Of a stretch of 64,000 nucleotides of DNA, positions 1-9,703 are shown piece after piece (position 1 is the first letter of the stretch; each line of letters opens with the position of its first letter). Source of the DNA: Antedon mediterranea (lineage: Eukaryota; Echinodermata; Crinoidea; Comatulida; Antedonidae); contig NC_092677.1 of the NCBI RefSeq assembly GCF_964355755.1, positions 10,996,601-11,060,600 of the forward strand. Direction: 5' to 3'. Under the pieces are notes generated by a model. The model was not told where the DNA came from. It saw only the letters and a list, made by a program, of their open reading frames with translations, and did no database searches. The position numbers and the translations under genes were made by a program.

Positions 1-1190
1 TGTGGACGTATTTCACAGTTATCAAGAGCTCATCATATGCAATTTATTTCCAGTTAATGCCATAAATCAAAATCCGTGCAATTACTCCCACTATGATCCA
101 TTAGGCTATTATTAACCTCTAACTTGGCCTAAGTGTAATAGGCTACTACTATAGTTAATATTAAGAAACATTCATTATCGAATTGTAAAAACAGTAGGCC
201 TTATAAACCAGGCTACCAATATCTAACAAAAACTGATTAAATCGGAAATATACCGTAAATACGCAACAACCAGACATCATTCTACATCAAACTTTAGTCG
301 GATATTATAGTACAGTCTGACAGAGGACAAAGCTTGCCTATAGGATCTAGCTAACCACCATTCAAACACATTGATCAATTTATATGTGCATTCAAATACT
401 ATTAAACTTACATAAATAAACATGTAACCTCAAGATAGTGAATAAACTCAATTATCCGTATTTTCCGCACCTGTATTAACTATGCAAATACAAACAAAAT
501 GGAGTAGCGCCCTCTCTCTGTATCATTCACCCCGTTAAGCTTATTCTTTATCATCCGTTTTTTAATTGTTCCTTGCTAACCCGTCCTCTCTTTATTGAGA
601 ACATCGCAACATCATGCCATGTGTGTATTCTCTACACACCAAAACTTACATTTTCAACCAACTTTTTATTACTTTAAAAGACGTGTTGTGCAATTTGTGT
701 AACAAATCTAGTCGTAATAAATAGCCATGAAGTATAGGCCTAATTGGCTTAAATTCGATTTAATTTTTTGTTTGGTTGCCTACTGAACATCGTTCGTTGA
801 TACGCTTTTTGGTAATTTATGCGAAAGAAAAAAGTCTCTGTCTATAAAGAGTATTGAAAATGTTTTTTCGAGAATGTTATTTTTTTCGGTAAATTTCCGT
901 AACGTTTAAAAAACATACGTATTTCCACCTACATAGTATTTCATACAAACCATAGTTACGAGGTAAATACCATGGACAAATAATTATAATATTATTAATA
1001 TACTTATTTCTCCATGTTCAAAGATTACTAATTCGAATTGTTCACTCAAAAACGCAATCAAACTCCACGAGATATTGCCCATTCTTCATTCGTTCGTTCG
1101 AAAATGTAATATAAAACACACAATTGAAAATAGTTTAATTTATTTCTGCAACAATACATGACTTAAATATTTAACATACAACAAAAATAA
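1..1190. other. AT-rich noncoding DNA
   Basis: No open frame with protein-like composition, no RNA gene and no clear repeat structure is visible here. Short TAGGCCTA-type words appear, as they do elsewhere in the window. It is probably downstream intergenic DNA of the minus-strand gene ending near 9.5 kb. Confidence 0.5.
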
Positions 1191-1194
1191 TGAA

Positions 1195-1400
1195 AAGTAT
1201 AACTAATGTTTCCATTCCAGACAAAACACAAGGACGTAGACGCAAGGCAGGCAACCAATGACAAGCGACTGTTTGAATAATCCATCGCTTGTGATTGGTC
1301 GACTCGCTTAAGCGTGGTTCCCACTAGCGACGCAACACAAGGACGTAACGCAACGCAAGTGAATTGACCAATCACAAGCGATGGCTTATTCGCTTGTGAT
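1195..1400. repeat. Foldback/MITE family, left arm before the LTR element
   Basis: This stretch is rich in CGCAACGCAAGGACGTAACG-type words and the terminus GGTTCCCACTAG. From about 1310 to 1400 it reads as the inverted copy of about 7625-7715. Together with 7342-7440 it forms the left arm of a long inverted repeat that was split by the retrotransposon inserted at 1401. Other family copies lie near 7.7, 8.3, 10.95 and 14.3 kb. Confidence 0.7.
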
Positions 1401-1847
1401 TGTAATAAATTACCATTCCCTAACATATAGAGTAACATAGTATTTACATGAACATTCTAGAATAAGATGTTTTGATTTAATAAACCATGTATAATTAATA
1501 AGAACAATCAAGAACATTCCAGAAGTGCTATTAATAGAAACTGTAATCATGTAATAATGAGAAGTATAAAGAATGATCTAGAAGGATAGGAGCATCTTGT
1601 ATATAAAGGGATGTAAACTATTGTAAGGTTGTTGGATTAGAGGTTGGATGTTATATTGTAAAGTCATTGTGAAGCTGTTGTTTAAAGTGCTTACTGGATT
1701 GTTGAAAGTTGAAGTTGATTGAAATTAAAGCTTTGTTTTTGAGTTATTTTACAACTTTGTGGATTTTGTGTGTATACTTTTATGTCACAAGGGAGTTCCT
1801 AAAGTATTTCAACCGCTCGGAAACATACGTGAGAGGAGTTCGTGACA
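1401..1847 (+). repeat. 5' LTR
   Basis: It starts TGTAATAAATTACC and ends GAGTTCGTGACA, and matches 6890-7336 base for base by eye over 447 bp. It holds a TATA-like box near 1600 and an ATTAAA hexamer near 1723 that could serve polyadenylation in R. Identical LTRs imply a recent insertion or recent gene conversion. Confidence 0.95.
1600..1610 (+). promoter_or_regulatory. LTR TATA box
   Basis: The word TATATAAAGGG lies about 200 bp into the LTR, where a U3 core promoter would sit. The same word recurs in the 3' LTR near 7089-7099. Position and sequence support a promoter role; the start site itself is not visible. Confidence 0.6.
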
Positions 1848-1852
1848 TAATT

Positions 1853-1872
1853 TGGTGGCAGCGGTTATTTCG
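1853..1872 (+). other. Primer-binding-like site
   Basis: A TGG trinucleotide, complementary to a tRNA CCA end, begins 5 bp after the 5' LTR and continues GTGGCAGCGG. The place is right for minus-strand primer binding. I could not assign the tRNA from the sequence alone. Confidence 0.6.
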
Positions 1873-2179
1873 ATCTACTGTTCGACTTAACTGTGTATTT
1901 ATCTACGGTTGTGATATTTTGTGGTAGCAGTTTGATCTACTGTATTTTGCCATAGATTGGTGGCTGTTTTAGGATCAACTGTACTTTATTGATATTTTGT
2001 GAAAGCGGTACTTACGACACTGTGATATTTTACGGAAGCCGCAGTGCTACGTTTTGTTTAATCGTAAGTACACAAACATTGTTTTAAGAACAGTACATTA
2101 TTTATTTGGAACAGTAGACTTGTGAACGTCTCGGTAACTACGATTAACTAGTAACAAGACCCTCATCCAGATTTAAAAT

Positions 2180-3037
2180 ATGGCTGATAAACAATCAACA
2201 ACAAGATCCGGTAGAGAATACAGCGGTGGCGATGAAGAAACTGATTCGGATGTAGAATCAGTTCAATCAGTACAACCTGAACAACAGGCAGAAGAGTCTG
2301 GACCAACCAGTGGACCGTACCCTACAGGGGCTGACTCATCTTCAAAAGATGTTTTGTTGTTGATGCAGCAGCAAATGCAGCAGCAAATGCAGCAGCAAAT
2401 GCAACAACAGAATCTTATGATGCAGCAGATGATGGAACAACAAGAACGTTTACGCAAAGAAGATATGGAAAAACAAGAACGTTTACGCAAAGAAGATATG
2501 GAAAGACAAGAACGTTTACGTAGGGAAGATATGGAGAAACAGCAAGCGTTAGTAATGGCGTTAATGGATAAGCAAAAGGACAGTGAGGAGAAACGATTAA
2601 AAGACATGATGAGATTGAAGGAAGTTCAGATTGCAAAACTTTCTGATAGTGATGATATTGAAAATTATCTCACTACGTTTGAACGAATTGCTAACACCTA
2701 TGAGTGGCGAAAAGAACACTGGGTAGTAAAACTAATACCTCATTTGACAGGCAAAGCAAGAGCGGCCTATGCATCACTACCAGTGACAGAAAGTAACCAG
2801 TACGACATAGTGAAGAAAGCAATATTACAAAGGTATGACATAACTGAAAAGACATATAGGCAAAGGTTTAGGTCAATTAAAAAGAAAAGTGAAGAAAGTT
2901 ATAGAGAAATGTATGTTAGGTTAAAAGATTTATTTACTAAGTGGGCTAGGCCTGCTGATAAAAGCAAAGATGATTTAGCTGAAATTGTTATTTTAGAGCA
3001 ATTAATAGATATTATGCCCTGCAGAATTAGCAGATAA
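2180..3037 (+). pseudogene. gag: Gag (matrix-capsid part), frame broken near its end
   Basis: The frame gives 285 residues. Residues 1-50 are acidic and Ser/Gln-rich. Residues 60-80 are a Gln/Met tract (QMQQ repeats), and residues 85-115 hold three repeats of the form QERLRKEDME, predicting a long coiled coil. A capsid-like helical region follows (about residues 145-275, including YREMYVRLKDLF and ILEQLIDIMP). The frame ends at 3037 because of an apparent extra C in the CCC run at 3016-3018; the protein-like sequence continues in the next frame from about 3021. Gag would assemble the cytoplasmic particle. Start choice: first ATG after the leader, with a plausible N-terminus. Confidence 0.85.
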
Positions 3038-3512
3038 TTATTTTCAAGCTAGAAAAGGTATCGATTTTGAGAAAAAGTTTCAAAATAGAAAACACGAAAA
3101 TAGAAACCACCAGGAGAAAACAGTGAAAGGCACTCCTGAAGTTGACAGTAAGGGTAATAATAATCCCCCTGATAACTTTCATAAATCACAATCTGACGCT
3201 AGACAACCTCTCGTTTGTAGACGGTGCAAAAAAGTAGGCCACATAGAACGATTTTGTCGAAGTAAGGATGGCTTTTTGTCGACTTAGACAGATACTGTTT
3301 CAAAACCATGTACACCTTACATTTGTAGAGGCCTAGTTGAAGGATGTGATTGTGAAATTTTGATAGACTCTGGATGTGATATGACACTTGTTCATTCTGA
3401 TTTAGTAGCGGCTAAGAAAATTAATCGCGCGGAGCAAGCTAAAATTACATGCAGGTGCGTCCATGACCATGTCAAAGCCTATCCTACTGCATTCGTCAAT
3501 ATTAAGATTTAA
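3021..3512 (+). pseudogene. Gag nucleocapsid and protease N-terminal half, interrupted
   Basis: This is the continuation of gag in another frame. It encodes a basic linker and then a CCHC zinc knuckle at 3216-3257 (C-X2-C-X4-H-X4-C, CRRCKKVGHIERFC). A stop codon follows at 3285-3287. The same frame then continues into the aspartic protease active site, LIDSG, at 3360-3374, and ends at a stop at 3510-3512. The rest of the protease (VILGRDF) lies in the pol frame, so a second one-base shift separates the two halves, at a TTT run near 3507-3510. The stop at 3285 could be the natural gag terminator with readthrough, or damage. Confidence 0.8.
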
Positions 3513-6500
3513 TAACGAAGACCATAATTTGTTGGTTGGCGTTTGCAGCGATTTACCAAGAGATGTAATTCTTGGTAGGGACTTTCCTAAATTTGGAGAC
3601 TTATTAGGGAAGAGGGATAAGAATCATGATAGGCATAGTTTTGTTGCCACTAGAGATCATGCTAGAAAAGAAAAACTAAGAGAGGAAAACGAATTAAAGT
3701 CGGAAAAAGCTTCTGGGGTTATTTCACATCAGTTAGATGATGTGGTTAATTTTCAAGAAGAATTTGGACATTTAGATGGCCAACTACTCAGTAACAACCC
3801 TCCCAAGGAAAAAGTTCATAAAACCAGAAGTGAGAAACGAAAAGTTAGGAAAGAGTTTGCAAAAACAAAGGAAGCTCAATCTAGCCAAGATAGTGAATTA
3901 GACATTTTAGATATTGGCAGAGATAAAATTAAGGATTATCAGGTTAAGGATAGAACTTTAATTTCACTTCGAGAACAGATGTTAGTACAGAAGGATGATG
4001 ACACTATAAAGATAGTCTGTAAGGATGGAATTTTATTTAGGCAGGTTTTCACTAAACACCAGACAGAACCAATAGAGCAATTAGTAGTTCCATACCCTTG
4101 CCGTAATAGTGTATTGAAAGTCTCACATGATATTCCTTTGGCAGGTCATTTAGGTAGGAAAAAGACATTAGATAGGATAAAGCAGAGATTCTTTTGGCCT
4201 GGTATTAGAAAGGATGTGACCGAATATTGTAACACTTGTGAAAATTGTCAGAAAACTTCAAAGTATAAAACTAAATTGAAGGCCCCGATGATTCCTATGC
4301 CAATAATCAGTGAACCATTCCGCCGAATCGCTATGGACATTGTTGGTCCACTAGCACGGAGTAAGACAGGAAATAAATATGTCTTGGTTATATGTGATTA
4401 TGCAACTCGATATCCGGAGGCTATCCCACTGAGAAGTATTGAAGCTCCAAAGATAGCGGATGAGTTGATTAAATTATTTTCCAGGGTAGGGGTACCAACA
4501 GAAATTTTAACCGATCAAGGCTCTAACTTTACCTCTAAGTTGTTGAGTCAAATTTATAAGTTACTTTCAATTAAGGGCTTGACTACTTCTCCCTACCATC
4601 CACAAACCGATGGATTAGTGGAAAGATTTAATGGCACCCTCAAGGCTATGATTAGAAAATTTGTTCAGGATGATCCCCGAGAATGGGATAAATTGCTTCC
4701 GTACCTATTATTTGCTTATAGGGAGGTACCGCAGGAGTCAACTGGGTTCTCTCCATTTGAATTATTGTATGGTTGGAAGGTACGAGGTCCACTTGATATA
4801 ATGAAAGAAATGTGGACAGGCACGGTGACAGGTCCTCAAAGTGTGGTTTCACACGTTGTTAAAATGAGAGATAGGTTAACTTCAATGAAAGATCTAGTCC
4901 AGGAAAACATTGAACTATCCCAAACAAGGCAAAAACAAAAATATGATCAGAAATCTGTTTGTAGAGAATTTAGTCCAGGTGATGAAGTCCTATTACTCTT
5001 ACCATCTAGTAACGATGCATTAGAGGCAAAATGGCAAGGTCCTTACAAGGTTTTAAGGAAACTAGGTCCAGTAAACTATGAGGTGGAAACTAATGATAAA
5101 CGGAAAAAGTCAAAAGTCTACCACATAAATCTTTTAAAACAATTTCATCGTAGAACTATTGAGGTTATGCTGGCTATAAATGATGTAACTGGACAAGACG
5201 AGGGTCAGGATAAGGACATTTCTTGGTCAAATATTTCTAGTTCCAATTTAACCTTAGATTCTGGTGAAGGATTAGATGAATCTCAGCTTTCAGATTTAGC
5301 GGAGGTGTTTTCTGAATTTGACTCAGTGTTACAGGACAAGCCAGGGAAAACTACTGTAATAAAGCATGATATTGAAATGAACCTAGGGGTACACCCAGTT
5401 AGATTAAGAGCTTATCCAATTCCTCAGGCTAAGTTAGGCAAAGTAAAAGAAGAGATAGAATCTATGTTGGAACTTGGGGTAATAGAAGAGTCTCACAGTC
5501 CCTGGTCCTCTCCTTATATCATGGTACCAAAGCCGGACGGTACAGCTCGCTTTTGCGTAAATTACAAAAAAGTGAATAGCTTGAGCAAGTTTGATGCATA
5601 TCCAATGCCTCGAATAGATGAAATAATAGGCAGGGTTGGTCCTGCTAAATTTATAACGAAGTTAGATTTATGTAAAGGTTACTGGCAGGTTCCATTAACT
5701 GAACGGTCAAAACCATATACAGCTTTTTCAACACCAATGGGTTTGTACCAATTTAAGTATTTACCATTTGGCTTGCATGGGGCTCCTGCAACGTTTCAAA
5801 GAATGATGGATCAACTGTTGCGCAAGAAAGAATCTTATGCAGCAGCTTATATGGATGATCTGGTAATATTTAGTCCAGACTGGGAAAGTCATATCCATCA
5901 TCTTAGGGACATTTTTCAGACCCTCAAGCAAGCTAATCTGACAGTCAAACCTGCAAAATGTAGTTTCGCACATAGTAAAGTGCATTATTTAGGGTATGTA
6001 GTTGGAGAGGGAATGATACGTCCTCAAAAGACTAAGGTAGAAGCGGTAGTACAATGGGAAAAACCTAAAACTAAGAAGGATGTTAAATCTTTTCTTGGCC
6101 TGACAGGATACTACCGAAAGTTTATTCCTAATTATGCTGACATTGCAGCACCTCTAACTGATCTGACGGGGAAAAAACATCCAGATAAAATCAAATGGAC
6201 GCCTGAGTGCGAAGATGCACTTGTAAAGTTAAAACAGGCGTTATGTTCAGACCCTGTGTTACGAAACCCAGATTTTAATGCAGAGTTTATACTGCAAACA
6301 GATGCGTCAGATCGAGGGTTAGGTGCAGTACTTAGTCAACTAGGTCCTGATGGTACTAACCATCCAGTATTGTATCTTAGTCGTAAGATGTTCCCAAGGG
6401 AACAGAATTATGCAACTATAGAGAAAGAGTGTTTAGCTATAAAATGGGCTGTCGAAAGTCTGCGATATTATCTACTAGGCAGAAAATTTAAGATAGTTAC

Positions 6501-6660
6501 TGACCATCAACCACTCAAATGGTTGGTTGAAATGAAAGAGACAAACAAAAGACTAACTAGATGGAGTCTTGATTTACAACCTTATTGCTTTACTGTTGTA
6601 CATAGAAGGGGTATTTCTAATGGTAATGCTGACGGATTGTCCCGAAAACCATTAACTTAA
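3463..6660 (+). CDS. pol: Pol polyprotein: protease C-terminus, integrase, RT, RNase H
   Basis: An uninterrupted frame of 1,065 codons. Residues about 25-41 are the end of the protease (VILGRDF). Integrase comes next: a zinc finger with H222/H229 and C259/C262 (CNTCENC), a catalytic triad D292, D351 and E387 (D-X58-D-X35-E), and a GPY/F module around G526-Y528. Reverse transcriptase follows from about residue 630, with LPFGL and the YMDD active site at 796-799. RNase H ends the protein with D947, E989, D1014 and D1057. The first ATG is arbitrary, since pol is expected to be made as a fusion with gag-protease. No chromodomain was recognised. Integrase preceding RT is the odd feature for a Ty3/Gypsy element. 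Confidence 0.95.
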   Translation: MTMSKPILLHSSILRFNNEDHNLLVGVCSDLPRDVILGRDFPKFGDLLGKRDKNHDRHSFVATRDHARKEKLREENELKSEKASGVISHQLDDVVNFQEEFGHLDGQLLSNNPPKEKVHKTRSEKRKVRKEFAKTKEAQSSQDSELDILDIGRDKIKDYQVKDRTLISLREQMLVQKDDDTIKIVCKDGILFRQVFTKHQTEPIEQLVVPYPCRNSVLKVSHDIPLAGHLGRKKTLDRIKQRFFWPGIRKDVTEYCNTCENCQKTSKYKTKLKAPMIPMPIISEPFRRIAMDIVGPLARSKTGNKYVLVICDYATRYPEAIPLRSIEAPKIADELIKLFSRVGVPTEILTDQGSNFTSKLLSQIYKLLSIKGLTTSPYHPQTDGLVERFNGTLKAMIRKFVQDDPREWDKLLPYLLFAYREVPQESTGFSPFELLYGWKVRGPLDIMKEMWTGTVTGPQSVVSHVVKMRDRLTSMKDLVQENIELSQTRQKQKYDQKSVCREFSPGDEVLLLLPSSNDALEAKWQGPYKVLRKLGPVNYEVETNDKRKKSKVYHINLLKQFHRRTIEVMLAINDVTGQDEGQDKDISWSNISSSNLTLDSGEGLDESQLSDLAEVFSEFDSVLQDKPGKTTVIKHDIEMNLGVHPVRLRAYPIPQAKLGKVKEEIESMLELGVIEESHSPWSSPYIMVPKPDGTARFCVNYKKVNSLSKFDAYPMPRIDEIIGRVGPAKFITKLDLCKGYWQVPLTERSKPYTAFSTPMGLYQFKYLPFGLHGAPATFQRMMDQLLRKKESYAAAYMDDLVIFSPDWESHIHHLRDIFQTLKQANLTVKPAKCSFAHSKVHYLGYVVGEGMIRPQKTKVEAVVQWEKPKTKKDVKSFLGLTGYYRKFIPNYADIAAPLTDLTGKKHPDKIKWTPECEDALVKLKQALCSDPVLRNPDFNAEFILQTDASDRGLGAVLSQLGPDGTNHPVLYLSRKMFPREQNYATIEKECLAIKWAVESLRYYLLGRKFKIVTDHQPLKWLVEMKETNKRLTRWSLDLQPYCFTVVHRRGISNGNADGLSRKPLT

Positions 6661-6874
6661 AGCAAGGGTTACTTTATAAAATAGACAAAATAGGTTTTAA
6701 TGTTTATAAGTTACTTGTTTCTTACATTTTGTTTGTAATGAGAATTTGGTTTTCACGTAATGTAGTTTGAATTTATATTCATATATTAAACAGGGTTTCT
6801 AGGTCGAAAATGTTATATTTTGCCACGTCCGTGTATACTTGCCCTTCAAAACTCCAAGAAAGAGTTTTGAGCTC

Positions 6875-6889
6875 AGAAAGAGGGGGGAG
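6875..6889 (+). other. Polypurine tract
   Basis: The purine run AGAAAGAGGGGGGAG abuts the 3' LTR. This is the expected primer for plus-strand synthesis and it fixes the LTR start at 6890. Confidence 0.9.
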
Positions 6890-7336
6890 TGTAATAAATT
6901 ACCATTCCCTAACATATAGAGTAACATAGTATTTACATGAACATTCTAGAATAAGATGTTTTGATTTAATAAACCATGTATAATTAATAAGAACAATCAA
7001 GAACATTCCAGAAGTGCTATTAATAGAAACTGTAATCATGTAATAATGAGAAGTATAAAGAATGATCTAGAAGGATAGGAGCATCTTGTATATAAAGGGA
7101 TGTAAACTATTGTAAGGTTGTTGGATTAGAGGTTGGATGTTATATTGTAAAGTCATTGTGAAGCTGTTGTTTAAAGTGCTTACTGGATTGTTGAAAGTTG
7201 AAGTTGATTGAAATTAAAGCTTTGTTTTTGAGTTATTTTACAACTTTGTGGATTTTGTGTGTATACTTTTATGTCACAAGGGAGTTCCTAAAGTATTTCA
7301 ACCGCTCGGAAACATACGTGAGAGGAGTTCGTGACA
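6890..7336 (+). repeat. 3' LTR
   Basis: A 447-bp copy of 1401-1847 with no difference seen by eye. It is followed directly by the second GTGAT of the target duplication. Confidence 0.95.
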
Positions 7337-7860
7337 GTGATTGCTAACCGTCTATAACTTCGCTTGTCATTGGTTAAAACGCTTGCGTTGCGTTTACGTC
7401 CCTGCGTTACGTTCTAGTGGGAACCAAGCTTTACGTTGCGTTACGTCCTTGCGTTGCTGTAGTGGGAATTAGGCTAGGACGCAACGTAACGCAATGACGT
7501 ATAGACGCAAAGTGCTGTATTACGTAATTACGTAAAGCTTGGTTCCCACTAGAACGTAACGCAAGGACGTAAACGCAACGCAAGTGTTTTAACCAATGAC
7601 AAGCGAAGTTATAGACAGTTAGCAATCACAAGCGAATAAGCCATCGCTTGTGATTAGTCAATTCACTTGCATTGCGTTACGTCCTTGCGTTGCGACGCTA
7701 GTGGGAACCACGCTTTAGTGAGAACCGACGACGCAATAGTGCTGCAAACATCGCAGGTTTGATTTCACGCAGGCGGGGGCAAATACAATTATTAGGAGGG
7801 CATTTGATATTACGTTGCCTAGATTGCGTTACGTTGCGTATCTAGTGGGAAATAGGAGTC
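7337..7860. repeat. Foldback repeat: rest of left arm, loop and right arm
   Basis: About 7342-7440 and 7535-7635 are near-perfect inverted copies (GCTAACCGTCTATAACTTCG against its complement). The right arm then runs on to about 7715 and pairs with 1310-1400 across the inserted retrotransposon. Arm ends carry GGTTCCCACTAG. From about 7715 to 7850 lies a further copy of the short family member also seen near 8.3 and 14.3 kb (shared words CAAACATCGCAG and ACACAATTATT-like). Confidence 0.8.
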
Positions 7861-9197
7861 AATTAAATAATGTGGTTTTTCGGAAAAAAAGGTTTTTTTA
7901 TGCATGTTAAATGGAAAGCCTTTCTCTGTATTCTCTGTTCTGTTTTGTTATACCATAGAGATATTATCTCTATGGTTATACTCATTTAGAGTATATTATT
8001 TGCTGTGGGTCTATTGTTTTATTTTAAAGACCTATGTTTTCTTGCTCCTCTTTTTCTTATTTTTTAGTCATTCCTGTTCCATAAGATTTAATTCAAACAA
8101 TATGTATTTATTATAGGGTTTTTCTTAAGGTACTCATTATATATATAATAAATATAATTAAATTGCAATAACTGCAATAGGTTAAACATAAAACATTTGG
8201 GTACATTAGGTACATAAAGAAAGTAATACTTAAAATGAACATATTGGTTGCCACTAGAACGCAATGCAGCGACGCATCGACGCAAATAGATGTATTGCGT
8301 AATCACAAGTGGTGCAAACATCATAGGTTTGATTTCACGAAGGCAGAGGAAAACACAATTATTGAAAGGGCATTTTCTTAGGTTGCGTTATAATATATAT
8401 ATAATTAAATTGTAATAACAGCAACAGGTTAGACATAAATCATTTGGGTACATAGCACATTAGGTACTAGTTAAAAAAAAGAAAAAAAAGAAAGTCGTAG
8501 TTAAAATATTGTTTGAGTGTAAGTAATAATATAACAATAAGTCATGGGTGGAGGTGGGTTATACCCTTTATTTTATACCCTTATCATTTGGGCACTGTAA
8601 CATTTAAAATAAATCTGGCACTATTGTTAGTTTACTATAGAATATTATAAAAGAAAAAACATGCATTTCATATCCATAAAACTAAACAAAAAACAAAAAC
8701 AAAATTTATCCTTTTTCGTTGCAAATATTTTTTTAACAATAAAAAATATTTGAAATCTACTTGGTGCTTTTAATCATAACGTTGGTTGGGTCATGTTTCT
8801 GCAACATGAACTACTGTGTACTTAGCGCATATTTACAATAACCTGGAATATACAGAAAGACTATCTGTAGAAAATCATCAATACAAATTTAAAATGAATA
8901 AAAGTATTTATATAATATAATATATATACGACATTAATTAAGAAACCTTTATATATACTGTATAAAATATTTTGTTTTAAAAAACTGTACAGTAACTTAA
9001 TAATAAAAATATTTATTAAAATAAAAGAATATTTATAGAGACATCATAGCACCTAAAATCTATATTGTTTAATAATCGATAATGCCCGTGCAAAGTTTTG
9101 TTCCCGTGGGTGAAAAAAGCAGCATGCATACTGCTACGTAAGCACCGTGCGAAAACCTTAATTTAACATTTATTAAAGATTAAAAAGAAAAATGTTA
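7861..9197. other. AT-rich noncoding DNA with one MITE fragment
   Basis: No gene was recognised. Near 8245-8395 there is a degraded copy of the GGTTCCCACTAG-ended family (TTGGTTGCCACTAGAACGCA at its left end). The rest is low-complexity AT-rich sequence. Confidence 0.5.
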
Positions 9198-9575
9198 AAT
9201 GAACTGATTAAACTTTAAAATGAATTTTAAATGTTTTTCATTTAAGCTTAATTTATCTTACATATAATTATACTAATGTATCGTATATTATATTACATAG
9301 CAGATAAAACTACACATGTTATTTTAAATTGCATGAACTGTTTAAACTTTAAAATGAATTTTAAATGTTTTTCATTTAAGCTTAATTTATCTTACATATA
9401 CAGTACTGTATCGTATATTCTATTATATAGCAGTTAAAACTACACATATTTTATGTTAAAACTGTTTAAACTTTGTTAAAAAATCAAATGAACTGATTAT
9501 ACTTTAAATGAATTTTAAATGTTTTTCATTTTGAGCTCAATTTATTTAGTCAGTTAAAACTACACATTTGTTATT
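9198..9575. repeat. About 140-bp tandem repeat, three units
   Basis: Units begin near 9198, 9334 and 9486, the last one shortened. They share AACTTTAAAATGAATTTTAA, a CATTTAAGCTTAATTTATC-like core and a TTAAAACTACACAT end. The array overlaps the presumed 3' UTR and downstream flank of the minus-strand glucosyltransferase gene. Confidence 0.75.
9541..9546 (-). terminator. Candidate polyadenylation signal of the POGLUT gene
   Basis: On the minus strand this reads AATAAA, 140 bp downstream of the stop codon at 9686-9688. AT-rich sequence makes chance hexamers common, so this is a candidate only. Confidence 0.35.
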
Positions 9576-9685
9576 TTATAATACTATAAAACTGTTTAAA
9601 ATGTTTGTTTCTTAAACTACAAAAAGTATTTATAAATTGTGGAAGACAAACTATATATTTGGTGATACAATGATAGTTCTTATTT

Positions 9686-9703
9686 CTATAACTCATCTCG
9701 GTT
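9686..9703 (-). CDS. Terminal micro-exon encoding NRDEL-stop
   Basis: The minus strand shows a strong pyrimidine-rich acceptor (TTTTTTTTGTTCTTTCAG) followed by 15 coding bases and TAG. Exon 9 ends in phase 0 at 11120 with donor GTAAGC, so the join is in frame and gives a C-terminal RDEL, a KDEL-type retrieval signal. Without this splice, exon 9 would read into repeat DNA and lose the signal. Confidence 0.85.
   Translation of the reverse strand, partial: NRDEL

Larger units (their letters stand above)
1401..7336 (+). mobile_element. Gmr1-like Ty3/Gypsy LTR retrotransposon (IN before RT)
   Basis: The element is 5,936 bp, bounded by two 447-bp LTRs with TG...CA ends that I read as identical, and flanked by the 5-bp target duplication GTGAT (1396-1400 and 7337-7341). 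It carries a primer-binding-like site, gag with a zinc knuckle, an aspartic protease, a 1,065-codon pol frame and a polypurine tract. Pol order is protease, integrase, reverse transcriptase, RNase H. This is the Ty1/copia-like order found in the Gmr1 group of Ty3/Gypsy elements, which are known from deuterostomes. No envelope gene is present: only about 230 bp separate pol from the 3' LTR. The gag-protease part is interrupted by two one-base frame changes and one stop codon, so this copy looks non-autonomous as read. Confidence 0.95.

Noticed and set aside
2263-2636. Minus-strand open frames opposite gag
   Set aside because: They are antisense shadows of the Gln/Met and QERLRKEDME repeats in gag.
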